A stretch of 64,000 bases of DNA from Biomphalaria glabrata (lineage: Eukaryota > Mollusca > Gastropoda > Planorbidae): contig NC_074716.1 of assembly GCF_947242115.1 (NCBI RefSeq), forward strand, positions 9,315,501 through 9,379,500, written 5' to 3'. The translations under genes and the position numbers were made by a program. Below, piece after piece: positions 45,168 to 56,559 of this stretch (positions are counted from its first letter, which is position 1; each line of letters begins with the position of its first letter). Below the pieces are notes generated by a model. It was not told where the DNA came from. It ran no database searches and worked only from the letters and a program-made list of their open reading frames with translations.

Positions 45168-48100
45168 ATGGCAATCGTATATCCTCTTGTCGTCATCATT
45201 TGCATGGTTATTTCAAGTCTTGACGATGAAAATGAGACCAAAATCCTAAGAAAACACGTGGAGGATCTCACCTGCACCAAGACTGTACCCCGATGTTCAC
45301 CTAATTTTCACCAAATAATACGTAGTGTTGTAAGATTCACGGCAAGCCTCACAAAAATAAACCCCATTATAGAAAACCTACTTTTCAAGAAAGCTAAAGA
45401 AGGGTTAACATCTTTTTGGGCAAGGGTTGATCCACTCAGTGATAAATTGAACCCTATTTGTGTGCATGAAACATCACAACATAAAGAAAAAAGCTATCCA
45501 TGGGATACAAAAATACTCATAAAATGCATTCCTGGACAAATGTTATTTCTATGCAGCATAAAACCACAGATGGTTAATGAAACAATAGAGACATTAACTT
45601 CCCTTGAAAACAACGCAGAGATCATTGGTTTTGAAGAAGAGCAACGGACTTTTAAAAGTACGGAAAAGTCTTCCATTGACGTTGGTTTAATTGCAACATT
45701 TCTTTGTCTTGTATTCTGTCTACGTCAATGTGAAATTACTGTCAACTTGAAAATGAAACAAAGTAAGATGGAGAGGATTTCTTTGAGAGTGACTCCAAAT
45801 TTCAAACATTCTCTAGAAGATGTTTTGACAAGTTTTAATGAAAGTGATTTTGTAAATACAGAGCATACAAAAATTTCGCGATGTTTAACATTTCCAACTG
45901 CTATTCCTGACAGTTCCAAGTTAGTAGTTTACCCAGCATCTGCTGTTAGTCTTCTAGCGTCCTATCGTCCTCTAATGTACATGGAGTTACCGAATTCCGT
46001 CTTTTTCGTGCAATTATCTGCCCATGGTTTTCGTTACCCTGGTACTGGTTCATCAGTTTTGTGTGTAGGTTGTGAGAACTCTGTCGATTTATCGCTTTTC
46101 ACATCAGACCCATCTTGTGCAATATATCATAAACCTGGATGTCAATTCGTTAAAGTTGGCACCATTGAAACAGCTAGTACTCACTCCAGAGGAGGCACTC
46201 AATCAGAAAGTAAGTATATAATGAATATAGTTACAAATCAATATACATGTATATGTTTAATAGATAAGGTTTGTTATCTTCTTCTCCTGTACCTCTTTCT
46301 ATCTTATTTTAATTTGTTCTTTTATATAACACAAATGTAATTGAAATATATAAACTTTCATTATTATTCATTTTTAAAAACCTTTTTGTTTATTCAAGCT
46401 GTAAAATACTTCTTTCAAGATTATAAATGGTTTAAAAAGCGACACCGGAGTAACTATAGTTTAAACGCTGCAGATTAGTAAATATCATGTATAATATTTC
46501 AGGATCAAATGAAATTTAAGAAAAATCTCTTTTTCATTAGTTTTATTAACGGTGAAGATTTTCTATGTATTAATGTTATAATTTTTTACAAAGCTTATAT
46601 CAACTCAATCTGTCTGTCTGTCTATCTGTCTGTCTGGTAAAAATTGTGTTCACGATACTTCTCCTTCACCCATTCTCGGATCAAGTTGAAACTAAGCAAA
46701 ATTATTCATTGGAACAGACATGAATTGGCGGGCCGGATGGAACCACGTCGCAGACCGGATCTGGCCCGCGGACCGTATTTCGGGCATCACTGGTCTAAAG
46801 ACATGAATCAATAAAAAAAAAAGTAACTAAACAGACAATTAATTACTGGGATTTAATTATTTTATTTGATACCTACAAGGGAAAATATTCCTTCACTATT
46901 CACAGGTGTGGCTAAATTTGTTGGGTTTAGTCCCCTTAAATAATTGTTAACGCTATTTTCCCCTAACACATTCCCCGATCAAGTTGATACTTTAAACCTA
47001 ACAAAACAATCAATCAATTAAAAAAAAATAACAACAACAATTAGTCAATTAATTATTGGTAATTGAATATTTTGTTAGATATCGAAGAATCGAAATAACT
47101 TGTACATTATTGATATATACAGTTTTAAGGGCGGAGTTCTTCCCCTTAAGATAAGATTTGAAGCTAAACCCAAACATCAGAAAGGTTTCGAGTGTCAATC
47201 TTAGAGAAAAAGCAGGGGCCGGCGACATTGCAGCACAAACAGCTAAGCCCTGAGAGAGCATGCGACGCCTCTGATACCAAATTGTAAATGAACGTTGAAT
47301 GGTGTAAGGTTGCAGAATGCGAATGTCGTGTAATGCTGGGTTCTTGCTTCCTGAAGTACTCTAGACACGTGACAAGACAAATAGTATAAACTGACTGAAG
47401 TCCGTTTCAGCAGACAAACATGAAGTTTATTTACAACACAATAATAATAATACTGCACTCCTTGTTAGTGCTACAAGTCAAGAAATAATAAACAATCCTA
47501 TCCGCATAACAGCGGTATCAAAAGTATCCCCATGTATGTTAGTTACAAATCACGTCCGCATCTCAGCGGGTAACACTGTGCAGAAATATAGATTAACTAA
47601 TACATGTCTCAAAAGACCACTGGCAACAACTGCCCACAAGTTACTTTCTAACTGAAATTACTACCGACTTTTCTAAGTCGCTACTGTCCATCCCGGACCA
47701 AAATATACTTGACCACTCGGTCCAAAGAATACCACTTGACTTAACTAACTTGACTTCACTTGTCTGCTTGACTTGACTGACTGACCTCTAAGTCTAACTT
47801 TATTCATTCTACTTCCTGTTTTCTACATCAGGAATTCCACGTGTCTTTTAAACTCTTCACATGACGTGAACTTTAGATCATGCAATGTCAACTAAGACTG
47901 TGACACAAACTGTATTGGTCTTTTCTCTTTCTTTAGTTTAAATACATCAGCTGCGTTGAGAGGCGGGAACTGCTGTTTTGTCTACATCGTTCAGGTTATA
48001 GCTAATGTCTCCGTTCTATAAGAAGAGCAATAACTGCGACTGAAGGTGGCCATTTAATAATAAACTTAGAAACGTGAATTTAATGTTACCTCCCTTTGCA

Positions 48101-51100
48101 CTACAGCCATAGACATAGATAAATATAGACTGGCCGATTAATTGTTTTATGAAACGAAAATTTGTGACTTGCAATTTTGTGTACTTTATTATACAGCATT
48201 TATGAGCAGTATAAAAGATAAGTATTCATATCTATTTCGGCCACACACCTATATATATATTGTAATAAGGAGGTAGTGTGGTTTTGTTTAATCTCTAAGA
48301 ATGAAGATCATGCAATTTTCATAATCGGAAATCCGAATACAATAGATATACATGTTTTCAAGTTACATGAAGTTACTTCCTTCGGCCAGTCTATATTTAT
48401 TCATGTCTATGACTACAGCACTCAAAGTCAACTACTAAAAAAATAGTTTTTATTAAATGCTTATATTACGCATAGTTGTACCAATACGTTTAGATCAGTC
48501 ATGTAATTCAAAGTGGTTAAAGAGCTAGACTAACAATAAAAAAGCATTTATACATTTTTTTTTTAAAGAGGAGGGGGAAAGACATGAACTCAAAATCGTG
48601 GGCTAAAGCTTTCTCGGGCTTCTTAAGCCAACACAGAAACCACTCTGCTAGTGAAGAGCTTATGGTCTTATAGTTTTATAGCCTCGTCCTATTTCATATT
48701 TGTATTTACTAAGACTCACACAACAACCTATAAAGGGGACTGGTTCAACTTACACAACCACTTCAGTAGTACAACTTCTTTTTGTTGTTCGAGATACCAA
48801 ACAAAACAACAATAGTTAAAGATGACATGTTCTTTTTAATGATTTTTTTTTTGTGTGATGTCGTGTAAAAGAAATAATTGTGCAATATTTCAGTAGGGTG
48901 TCAGAGAAATAACGTGTACAAACATTTTACCAGACAGACACATTGAGTTGATATATCTTTGTAAAAATATATTACTTTTAACAAATAATATCTTTACTTT
49001 TCAAAGGCACCCTAAGTTCTGAAGCTTCAAGAGGTATAGAACACACCAGCCTTGAAGCAAGTCAGTCTTTCAGTGAAACAAGTTCAGTATTACAAAGTCC
49101 AGCTTATCCAGTATATAGGGACAGCAAGAAGAGATTGGAGTCTTTTGTTAACTGGTCAACTGATCACGTTCATTCGATAAATGACCTGGTCAATGAAGGA
49201 TTTTTTTACGCAGGCAAGTACAAGTTTACAAAACGTCCATCATAAATGCCAGTTATGTTGTGATTTCCTTGATTGAGTAGATCTTCATTAGCGATGATAT
49301 AGTTTACCTGGCTCAAACGAAGCACAGTCCGTAACGAGTGGTACATATAAGATATATCCACAAGTTGTAATTCAAGTACTTCCGTTGAATAAATCCATCA
49401 AGAATAATCACAGAAATTTGAATTGCAATATTGAATTCATACAAAACAGACTTGTTTAGAGAAACTAGAAATATATATTAATAATAATGCTTGTCTTCAA
49501 GTCCGAATAGTAATACAACATTCAGTATTTCTCGTGGCTACGCAGCCCTAGCTGCGGCCTACATATTTTGACACAACTATGGCAGGCATAACCATTGTCC
49601 GCCGGTGGTGGATTTAGATTTTCTTTTCGCCAGCTGCGTCTGTCCTCGGCAGCTGATTTTCTTTTGGTCTCAAATATGTATCCAGCTGTCTCGTTCTGAA
49701 GCCGCATGTAACCAGGTGCTTTCGCCTATGTCAGCTAAAGCAAGTTGGATCCTAAGCTGGTCTTTGAAGCGTTTCCGTGGTGCACCTTTGTTACGTCGAC
49801 CACCGTTCAGCTCACCAAAAAAAAACAACACTGCTTTAGGCATACCTCCGTCCCCCATACGTGCCCTGCCCAGCGAAACTGTCGGACCATAAAAATTCCC
49901 TCTCTACAGTTCACACCTGCGTTCGCAAGGACATAGCTGTTTGTAGTGCGGTTTAGCCGCCGTATGTCCATGATGGAGCACAAGCATCTTTGGTGAAAGC
50001 GTTCAAGTAGTCTTAGTTATTAATAGCAACAAATGAACTTCGGATGGTCCCTCTCTTCCCTTAATGTTCTATTTTGTTCTGTTCCTACTAGAGAATGCTA
50101 GAGGCAAAGAATTGAGTTTCTTTCTTAACACCTCGAGAACAAGACTCTAGGCTAGGTAATCCTCACAGTTTCTTATAGTTAATATAACAGTATTTATACC
50201 TACACCATCTTATAGTTAGTTTTAAAACTGTGTCTTGAGATTTCAAAGAATTGTGTTGGCTTTAAATCAACACATCTTTACATGTCTAAATATTTATTTA
50301 GAAGATGTTTCCCTTTTTTGTGTGATTAGCATTGTTAATTGAAACTAATAATAGAAGTTTATTGTCTACACTTTCAGGTTACTCTGACTGCGTTCGATGT
50401 TTTCAGTGCGGTTTAGGTCTGAAGTCATGGAGACCAGGAGACAGCATCCGCACCGAGCACGAGAGATTTAGACCATCTTGTGCATTTCTAAAAACTCAAA
50501 TTAGTCATAAGCCACGATCTAATATACATAACGAGCAATCTCAGATGTCAAGAGGTTAGCTTATTGTTTCTTAGAAATGCATATGTTGTATACATTTATT
50601 CAGATTTTAGATAAAAATAAAAAAAAAATAAAAGTATATGTAGTTGACAATTAGTACGTAAGTTAAAATTTCAAAGTAAATTATTAGAAAATGTAAATTA
50701 TTAAAAAGAACAAATATAAACTATTACTACAATGCAAACTATTAGAAAGGTAATATGAAGCCTAAAGTAATCATTCCAATTCATGCAATGGTGTTTAAAC
50801 ATGAGGATATTCTTTTCCTAAAGTGCAAAGTACGATGGCTTCGTCCGCTACTTGTGGGACGGATAAAACGAAAGACAATGAAAACACAGAAGATCTAGCT
50901 CATATAGCTGTACAGCAACAGCAGATTGAAGAAATACAAATAGCTGCTGCATCAGAAGAGAAAACTACAGAAGGTACTTAAAAAAAATAAACTTGTGGAA
51001 AATAACAAGGATCCACTTTTAAACATTTTTCTGTATTTGAACAAAAAGAAACTCGATGCACAAAATGTTGATGTAGACTTTACTATGTGGTAAAAATCTG

Positions 51101-52171
51101 GGCTGCTCTTCTTGTAACTGACCAATTCATTTTTTTTTAAATGTTTGTAATTGCTGCTAAATATTTTTTTAAAGAAAAAAAAATTACAAGCTTAGGCCCT
51201 ACATTTTCTCAACTTTGTATGTTGACATGTATGCACTACACAAAATAGCAGGTTTTTTTGTTCAGGGCTTTTGCAAAAGAGGATTTGAGGTTCTCTAGTC
51301 CTCATTTCATTGAAGTTTTATGATGATGATGATATTTTAAACTTTTAGAGATACAAATCTTACATACTTACTAATCTCTCAAACATAAAGTAATGATTTC
51401 GGTGTATTGGGATATTGAAATCTGAAATACCTTGATTTAAGGTGACGTTTTTGTTAAACTATACTGCCTTTAGGGTCCTATGTCATTTTTAATACGAGAC
51501 AAAGTTTAAGGAAACTATTTTTTTTATTGACCTTTTTTTGCGTTCTATTTACCAACTAGTAAACTTTCGCTCATCATGTTATTTCTTAAGTTAAAAGAGA
51601 ACCCATACTAGTGTTCAAATCAAATTTGGCGTGCAGAAAAGGAACTTTTAAAATTGATAGTTCCATAGATCTGCTAAGGTGAAAGAAAAAATTAACTTGA
51701 TTAGAATGTATTTTTGAAATGTATTTCTTTGGGAGTAAGAAGTATAACCTTAAATCCACAACTTAATCGAATTGTTAAGCAGTTTTCCTCTTTGACATTC
51801 TTGTTCACTCTGAATAAACCCTTAGGAAAGAAAATTGATATTATAAGTTCTGTACCACTCCTGCTATGGTTAATTACTATCTATTACCATTATATCGTCC
51901 AATCAATAATTTTGTTTCTTTTGGGACTAACTAATGATTTTTGTCAGGATGCATCAAATCTCAAGAAGCGATATCCCAGAAACTACTTCAAAGAGAGAAT
52001 GAAGCCTTGAAACAGCAGATGAAATGTAAATCCTGCCAGACTGCCGATGTCCAAGATTTATTTCTACCTTGTGGACATATGTCCACTTGTAAGCAATGTT
52101 CTAATAAATTTTCACAATGTCCAGCTTGTGGGAAGAGAATTCTGGGAACTGTTAATGTTTATTTCGCATAA
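45168..52171 (+). CDS. IAP-type protein: novel N-terminal region, two BIR domains, RING finger
   Basis: Five coding exons: 45,168-46,209; 49,007-49,213; 50,378-50,554; 50,824-50,973; 51,948-52,171 (599 aa). Every intron is phase 1; intron 2 is GC-AG (CAG|GCAAGT). Residues 1-18 (MAIVYPLVVIICMVISSL) are a signal-anchor-like segment; 19-265 match no family I know and include a second hydrophobic patch at 172-185. BIR1 267-328 keeps C299, C302, H321 and C325 but with altered spacing (x18 and x3). BIR2 385-454 is canonical: C424-x2-C427-x16-H444-x6-C451. A Gln/Glu-rich linker leads to a C3HC4 RING at 552-586 and the end GTVNVYFA. BIR-RING proteins bind caspases or their activators and act as E3 ubiquitin ligases. 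The start is chosen for its Kozak context (AAGATGG); an acceptor-like TTTCTTTGTATTTATAG ends at 45,147, so a missing 5' exon is possible, and an in-frame ATG lies at 45,096. Confidence 0.85.
46590..46700 (-). repeat. Interspersed GACA-repeat element, fragment
   Basis: In IAP intron 1. Plus strand AAGCTTATATCAACTCAATC followed by CTGT repeats and TTCTCGGATCAAGTTGAAAC is the reverse of the repeat ends at 48.95 and 58.8 kb. Confidence 0.6.
46722..46790 (-). mobile_element. Lone hAT end
   Basis: GGCCCGCGGACCGTATTTCG ending GGGCATCACTG is the reverse complement of the left end of the hAT at 4,280. The rest of the element is gone. In IAP intron 1. Confidence 0.75.
47140..48105 (-). mobile_element. 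LTR-retrotransposon fossil: one LTR, primer site and short leader
   Basis: Read on the minus strand, an 823-bp LTR (48,105-47,283) starts TGTAGTGCAAAGG and ends TTCATTTACA (TGTA...TACA), followed two bases later by TTGGTATCAGAGGCG (47,266-47,280), the initiator-Met-tRNA primer site used by Copia and some BEL/Pao elements. A short leader continues to about 47,140. Only this end is present in IAP intron 1, antisense to the gene. The LTR edge was later hit by a MITE. Confidence 0.65.
48108..48411 (+). mobile_element. MITE 'CATAGACATA', uninterrupted copy
   Basis: 304 bp with ends CATAGACATAGATAAATATA and TATATTTATTCATGTCTATG, flanked exactly by ACTACAGC (48,100-48,107 and 48,412-48,419). It landed across the outer edge of the LTR in IAP intron 1. 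Confidence 0.92.
48620..48978 (+). repeat. ~370-bp interspersed repeat with GACA-rich end
   Basis: Aligns with 58,560-58,990: shared TTCACTAAG-like, ACACAACCACTTCA, GAGAAATAACGTGTACAAAC, CCAGACAGACA and GTTGATAT..CTTTGTAAAA motifs. Non-coding; class unknown. In IAP intron 1, close to exon 2. Confidence 0.65.
49480..49862 (-). mobile_element. LINE-D 3' fragment
   Basis: In IAP intron 2, antisense. Encodes GRRNKGAPRKRFKDQL, DIGESTWLHAASERDSW and, after a break, NGYACHSCVKICRPQLGLRSH. Closest relative of 3.39-3.75 kb. Confidence 0.8.
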
Positions 52172-52589
52172 AACTGAAAGAAATATAAAGTATGAAATAA
52201 TACTAATAATTATATTTTTCTAGATAAAATGACTTGTTCAAACTTAATTGTCTGAATACGTGTATACAAAAATTTTATGCAAAAAAAATTAAGCCCATTA
52301 AATTTATTAATGAATTCTCTCAGTATTTAACTTTAACACACTAACATTTGAAGGTAACAATATCCCAGAATGTTACCATAGTTGAATGTAACAAGAGTGT
52401 AATAATGAAATGTCTAGCATGGAATGTAACATGATTTATATCCTCGTTGTTTGTTATTGGATTAAAGGCTTGTAACTTAAATAACTTTATTGTTACTTAT
52501 TTACTTCTTTTCTTATTTACTTATTCTACTCGTTCGTTACATCTGCTTAGGGATTATTTAAACTTTTTAATCAAATCATTGGTATTGTA

Positions 52590-52786
52590 CAGTGTTTCCC
52601 AAACTGTGGTCAGCGGAACTCTGGTGTTCCGCGAGGCCTGAATAGGTGTTCCACGAACTACTGGAACAATTAAGTAGAAAGCCAGCACGTGAACTAATCT
52701 CTCTAACAAAAAAATAAGTGAAATGTTCCGCTAAATACTCAGAAAGTGCGAAGTGTTCCGTTACGGAAAAAGTTTGGGAATCACTG
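52590..52786 (+). mobile_element. hAT-like MITE, older copy
   Basis: Ends CAGTGTTTCCCAAACT and AGTTTGGGAATCACTG are inverted. Flanking octamers GTATTGTA and GTGGAGTA agree at 5 of 8. Interior carries GTTCCGC repeats. It follows the IAP stop codon by about 420 bp. Confidence 0.75.
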
Positions 52787-52842
52787 GTGGAGTACGTAAA
52801 ACTTTTGACTCAAATGATTGGTTCATTGTTACAAATCTATAA

Positions 52843-53602
52843 TAAGTCTTGTCTTCAAGTCCGAAGATCACTGAGGAATGCAGTATTTCCCGTGGCTGAG
52901 CAGCCCAAACTGTGACCCACATATTTTGCCACACCAGGGCAAGCATGACCATTGTCACTGTCACGAGTCGAGTCTGTGACCTATTTCGACCAGTTTCTAG
53001 AAGCTCGAGTTCAAACCAGTGCAAGTGTCCAGCGTAAACAAGTTAATTTTAGGTATCCAATCAAAGAAAGAGGTTAAGGGAAAAAATAGCATACATCAGC
53101 TTCTAGAAGGTCAAAGTTACTAAAATAATTAGGGGAGAAGTTTCCATGATTCTGGAATGTACGATTAAGAAAGGTATAAATTAAGGGAAAGTCAGTAAGA
53201 CGGGGTCCTCGCATAGTAGTAGTTCTTGTAGAGCGATGGTCCTCGCTCAGTCCTCGATTATTAATAAGTTTTGTGATATTAGTGGGTCCATTAAGTAAAG
53301 TTTTAGTATTTGATGTTGAAGTTAAACTAAGTGAAGTTTTATGTATCTTTAAGTTTTATTTATGAAGTATTAAGTCAAGTTGTTATTGAATGGAGAAGTT
53401 AATTTGATGTGAAAGTTGAAGAAGTATTATTAAAGAAGTTTTAAGAAAATACAGAGAGATGTTTCTTTCTTCATTTCATTGAATTGTCAAGTTTGATAAT
53501 ATAATCCCCGGCAAGTGTGATCGTCACAGTCAACAGGTGGTCGATTTAGATTTTCTTTTCGCCGTCTGCGTCTGTCCTCGGCAGCGGATTTTAATTATAT
53601 TT
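52843..53602 (-). mobile_element. LINE-D 3' fragment split by a solo LTR
   Basis: LINE-D minus-strand end at 52,843-52,958 (GTCTTGTCTTCAAGTCCG, ACCCACATATTTTGCC) continues at 53,529-53,602 (AGGTGGTCGATTTAGATTTT). The intervening 570 bp is an LTR. Confidence 0.75.
52959..53528 (+). mobile_element. Solo LTR, fossil
   Basis: 570 bp from TGTCACGAGTC to GATCGTCACA, TG...CA ends, flanked by GTCAC and GTCAA. A TATAAA box lies at 53,175. Three TTCNNGAA palindromes (52,995, 53,101, 53,150) lie before it. It is inserted in a LINE-D fragment, so it is younger than that. Superfamily not determined. Confidence 0.7.
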
Positions 53603-54004
53603 ATAAAGGCTCTGATTGACCTCTCACTACTTCTGCTACTTGCCGTGGACGAAAAATACATTTAACACTTTGTCCTTTACCTTGGATCTGGGACAATAAA
53701 GATGTTTTCATTAAGATATTTTCATTAAGATATTTTCATTAAGATATTCTCATGATCGAAACCCATCGATTCAATTTACCATATACGATTCTTTATTCTC
53801 TATTTCGACCCAACAAGTTTTTTAAAATAGCCGAAATTTTCAAAAGTACAAGATTATACTTCCATTTTTGGCATTTTACTTTGAATGCGTAATTTACTGT
53901 GATATAAATGACAAAGAAATTAATTATTTAATAAGCACATGGAATATATCTAGCATACTTGCTAATCTTCAGCATTTTTACCGCATAGCCTTGTTTTTTA
54001 TTTA

Positions 54005-54245
54005 TAGGACAGATGATGTAAAGTTCATCTGTTTCTTAGGCTTACTGTTAACGAGGGTGTCATGTGGCCAACGCAAAGTCCAACTGCCTTTACTTTTTAC
54101 CCAACTAATAACAGGTACCTATTAGAGCTGGGTGGACTCAGAGGCATCAAAACATCGCTAAATTAAAAATCCCAGTCTTCATCAGTGTTTGAACTCAAGT
54201 CTACGGTTCAGAAGACAAGCGCTTTTCCGCTCAGCCACCTCGCAG
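54005..54245 (-). repeat. SINE family 1, diverged
   Basis: Reverse copy with body (AACGAGGGTGTCATGTGGCC), B-box remnant and head (GCTCAGCCACCTCGCAG). The tail is short. Confidence 0.85.
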
Positions 54246-54631
54246 ACATGAAATCTAAAACCTAAAATCTATTTTGCACACATTTCTAGTTTCGCTGTGT
54301 TATACATTTCTCCGTGAAGGTCCCCATCTCTAGCAAAGCTAGACAAAGTTCAATTCAGAGACTATCATCTGATGAAACATAACGTACAATAACAATGATC
54401 AATATTGATCAACTAATGAGACGGGGAAACATTGCTAACATTAATTTTAATCTCACAATGTGCGTTTTCATAAATGGACACTTACCAACGTTCTAAAATC
54501 AAGCCATTCGGATTGGTTTCTTGGAGATGTAGCAACGCTTTAGGATCTTTAATCTTCGGAACTCTAGAGATCGCCAGTGTTATTAAGCCACGCTTGCACG
54601 TATACAAAAAAAAGTATTACTAATAAACTGG
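54246..54631. other. Intergenic sequence, no feature seen
   Basis: Nothing recognised. Confidence 0.4.
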
Positions 54632-54898
54632 AGATGCCGTGGCTGAGTGGTAAAGCTTGGCTTCCGAACTTTAGTAGGACCTGAGTTCGAATCCTGGTAA
54701 AAACTGGGATTTTTTACTTCCGGGATCTTTAGTGCTTCTTTGAGTCCACGTAGCTCTAATGGGTACCTGACATTAGTTGGGAGAAAGTAAAGGTGGTTTG
54801 TCGTTGTGCTGGCCAAATGACACTCAGGTTAACCGTGTGCCACATAAGCATATAACCTTAACATCATCTGCCCCATAGATCGCAAGGTCTACTTTTTT
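54632..54898 (+). repeat. SINE family 1, full-length
   Basis: Head GATGCCGTGGCTGAGTGGTA, B box GAGTTCGAATCC, full body, tail GCAAGGTCTACTTT. Confidence 0.9.
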
Positions 54899-55779
54899 AA
54901 TGGATAACAAAACTTTCAATGTTAACACATTCATCACTGTTAGTCGTTTTTTAAGAAATGAAAAGTCCTTGACTATATTAATCCCCCAAGCGTATAATGT
55001 GTTTACTTCTCTGTTTACAAGTGCGTTGTCTTAGATGACAAGGTTATCCATCCTTGTTTTCTGAGGAGAACTGATTTTTTTTTTAAATAAAATTTTATAG
55101 CTTTCTTTTTTTTTATAAATATGTTTACATGAAAGAGAGCATTGACGTCATGCCATTGAACCATTTCATTTGTGGACGTCAAAATGTTATGGTTCTTACG
55201 TCTTTACACTTATGCTTTCATGTGTATGACTTTCGAAAAATCAAGTGCACAGCCTGGTGCATCGGGAAAGTTTTCCCTTGTGATGTGTGATGTGTGATGT
55301 GTTTGTTTATTCTATATGTTGTGATTTTAGCAATAGGTTTTCAATGGGGGTTAATAATGAATCTAGCGGTCAGTCTAGTCAGTTGGTGTGCTGATCTGAT
55401 CTTGGTCACAGCTGTTTTTTAAGGGGATTTATTCTCATGTATTATATTACGGCAATGTCTCAGCTTTCGTGGACTAATTACTTATGATATTAAATGTGTA
55501 TGTTATCTAGCTTTATGTTTGGGTGAATCTTAAATCTATTAACATTAATTATTGAGAATAATTTATATGGCACATGATGGATTTGTAAATAAATTCTATG
55601 ACTTATTATTACTGATTGTTTCTTTGTAGTATCCACGTTGTTCATACTAGAGTACTATAAAATGATACATATAGGTAACATTCATTCATTAATCTTACAC
55701 CCCACTGATTGAAGTATACCCCTACACGAGCTATATAGAATATAGAACTAACACCCTTTAGGTGTTCTTTACAGTCAGG
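54899..55779. other. AT-rich intergenic sequence, no feature seen
   Basis: About 0.88 kb without recognised features; a short TGTGATG repeat at 55,279-55,300. Confidence 0.4.
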
Positions 55780-55784
55780 TAAGA

Positions 55785-55912
55785 ATTTGGTGGGCTCAGG
55801 TCAAGGGCAACCTAATAATTCTGAAATTCAAAATCGCAGACTTCACCGAGATTCGAACACAAGACAGCTCGATTCTGAAGACAAGAGCTTTAAAAGTCCA
55901 GCAGCCACGCCT
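55785..55912 (-). repeat. SINE family 1, head only, diverged
   Basis: Reverse complement of head and B box (GAGATTCGAACAC; AAGAGCTTTAAAAGTC) with part of the body. Confidence 0.55.
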
Positions 55913-56559
55913 CCTAACTTGTTGCTTCTTTTTCAATGGCAAACGGTTGCATGGGACCTGCTGTCACTTGTATATCAAATAAATGTGAGATTGCTTTGTA
56001 ATAGAAACTTAACTTATTTGAACCTAAATTTATCTATCAAGTGCACAGGAATGATCACATACATTTATTAAAAACCCAGCTTATCGCCACTACCTTTGAT
56101 TTGTACACCGGATATACCAAATTGATATCTATTTATAGTGTTTCCGCCATTTATGAAAATTTACAATAAGAGTTAAGAAGGATTTCGACGAACACCTTTT
56201 AAGCTAAGGGGATAGATAGGATACTTTAATTGGTCCAAACAAATAGACCTTCAGTTTGACTACAGTCCTTTACCTCATCAATACAACAATAACAATAGCA
56301 ACATAGATACGAAAACGAACAATAGCATTGGTAAAATAAATCACACACACACACACTCATATATGCATACACACATGTGCGCTTTATAAAGTAGGCTTCT
56401 ATGTACTTCTGGGTGACGACACATTTGAGCTTTTTTGTTGAGAAAGTTATATAAGAATTCCCACAGTTGCGTATAATTTATAATGTATGTTCGTGATGTA
56501 GTGCTAAGAAAGTCGGTTTTCGATGGAAGTTTGACAAGTTTGAATCCTGGTAAATACTG

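Noticed and set aside
46210-46340. Frame continuing past the exon-1 donor
   Set aside because: The read-through sequence after GTAAGT is hydrophobic low-complexity and the BIR-RING exons downstream fit by phase.
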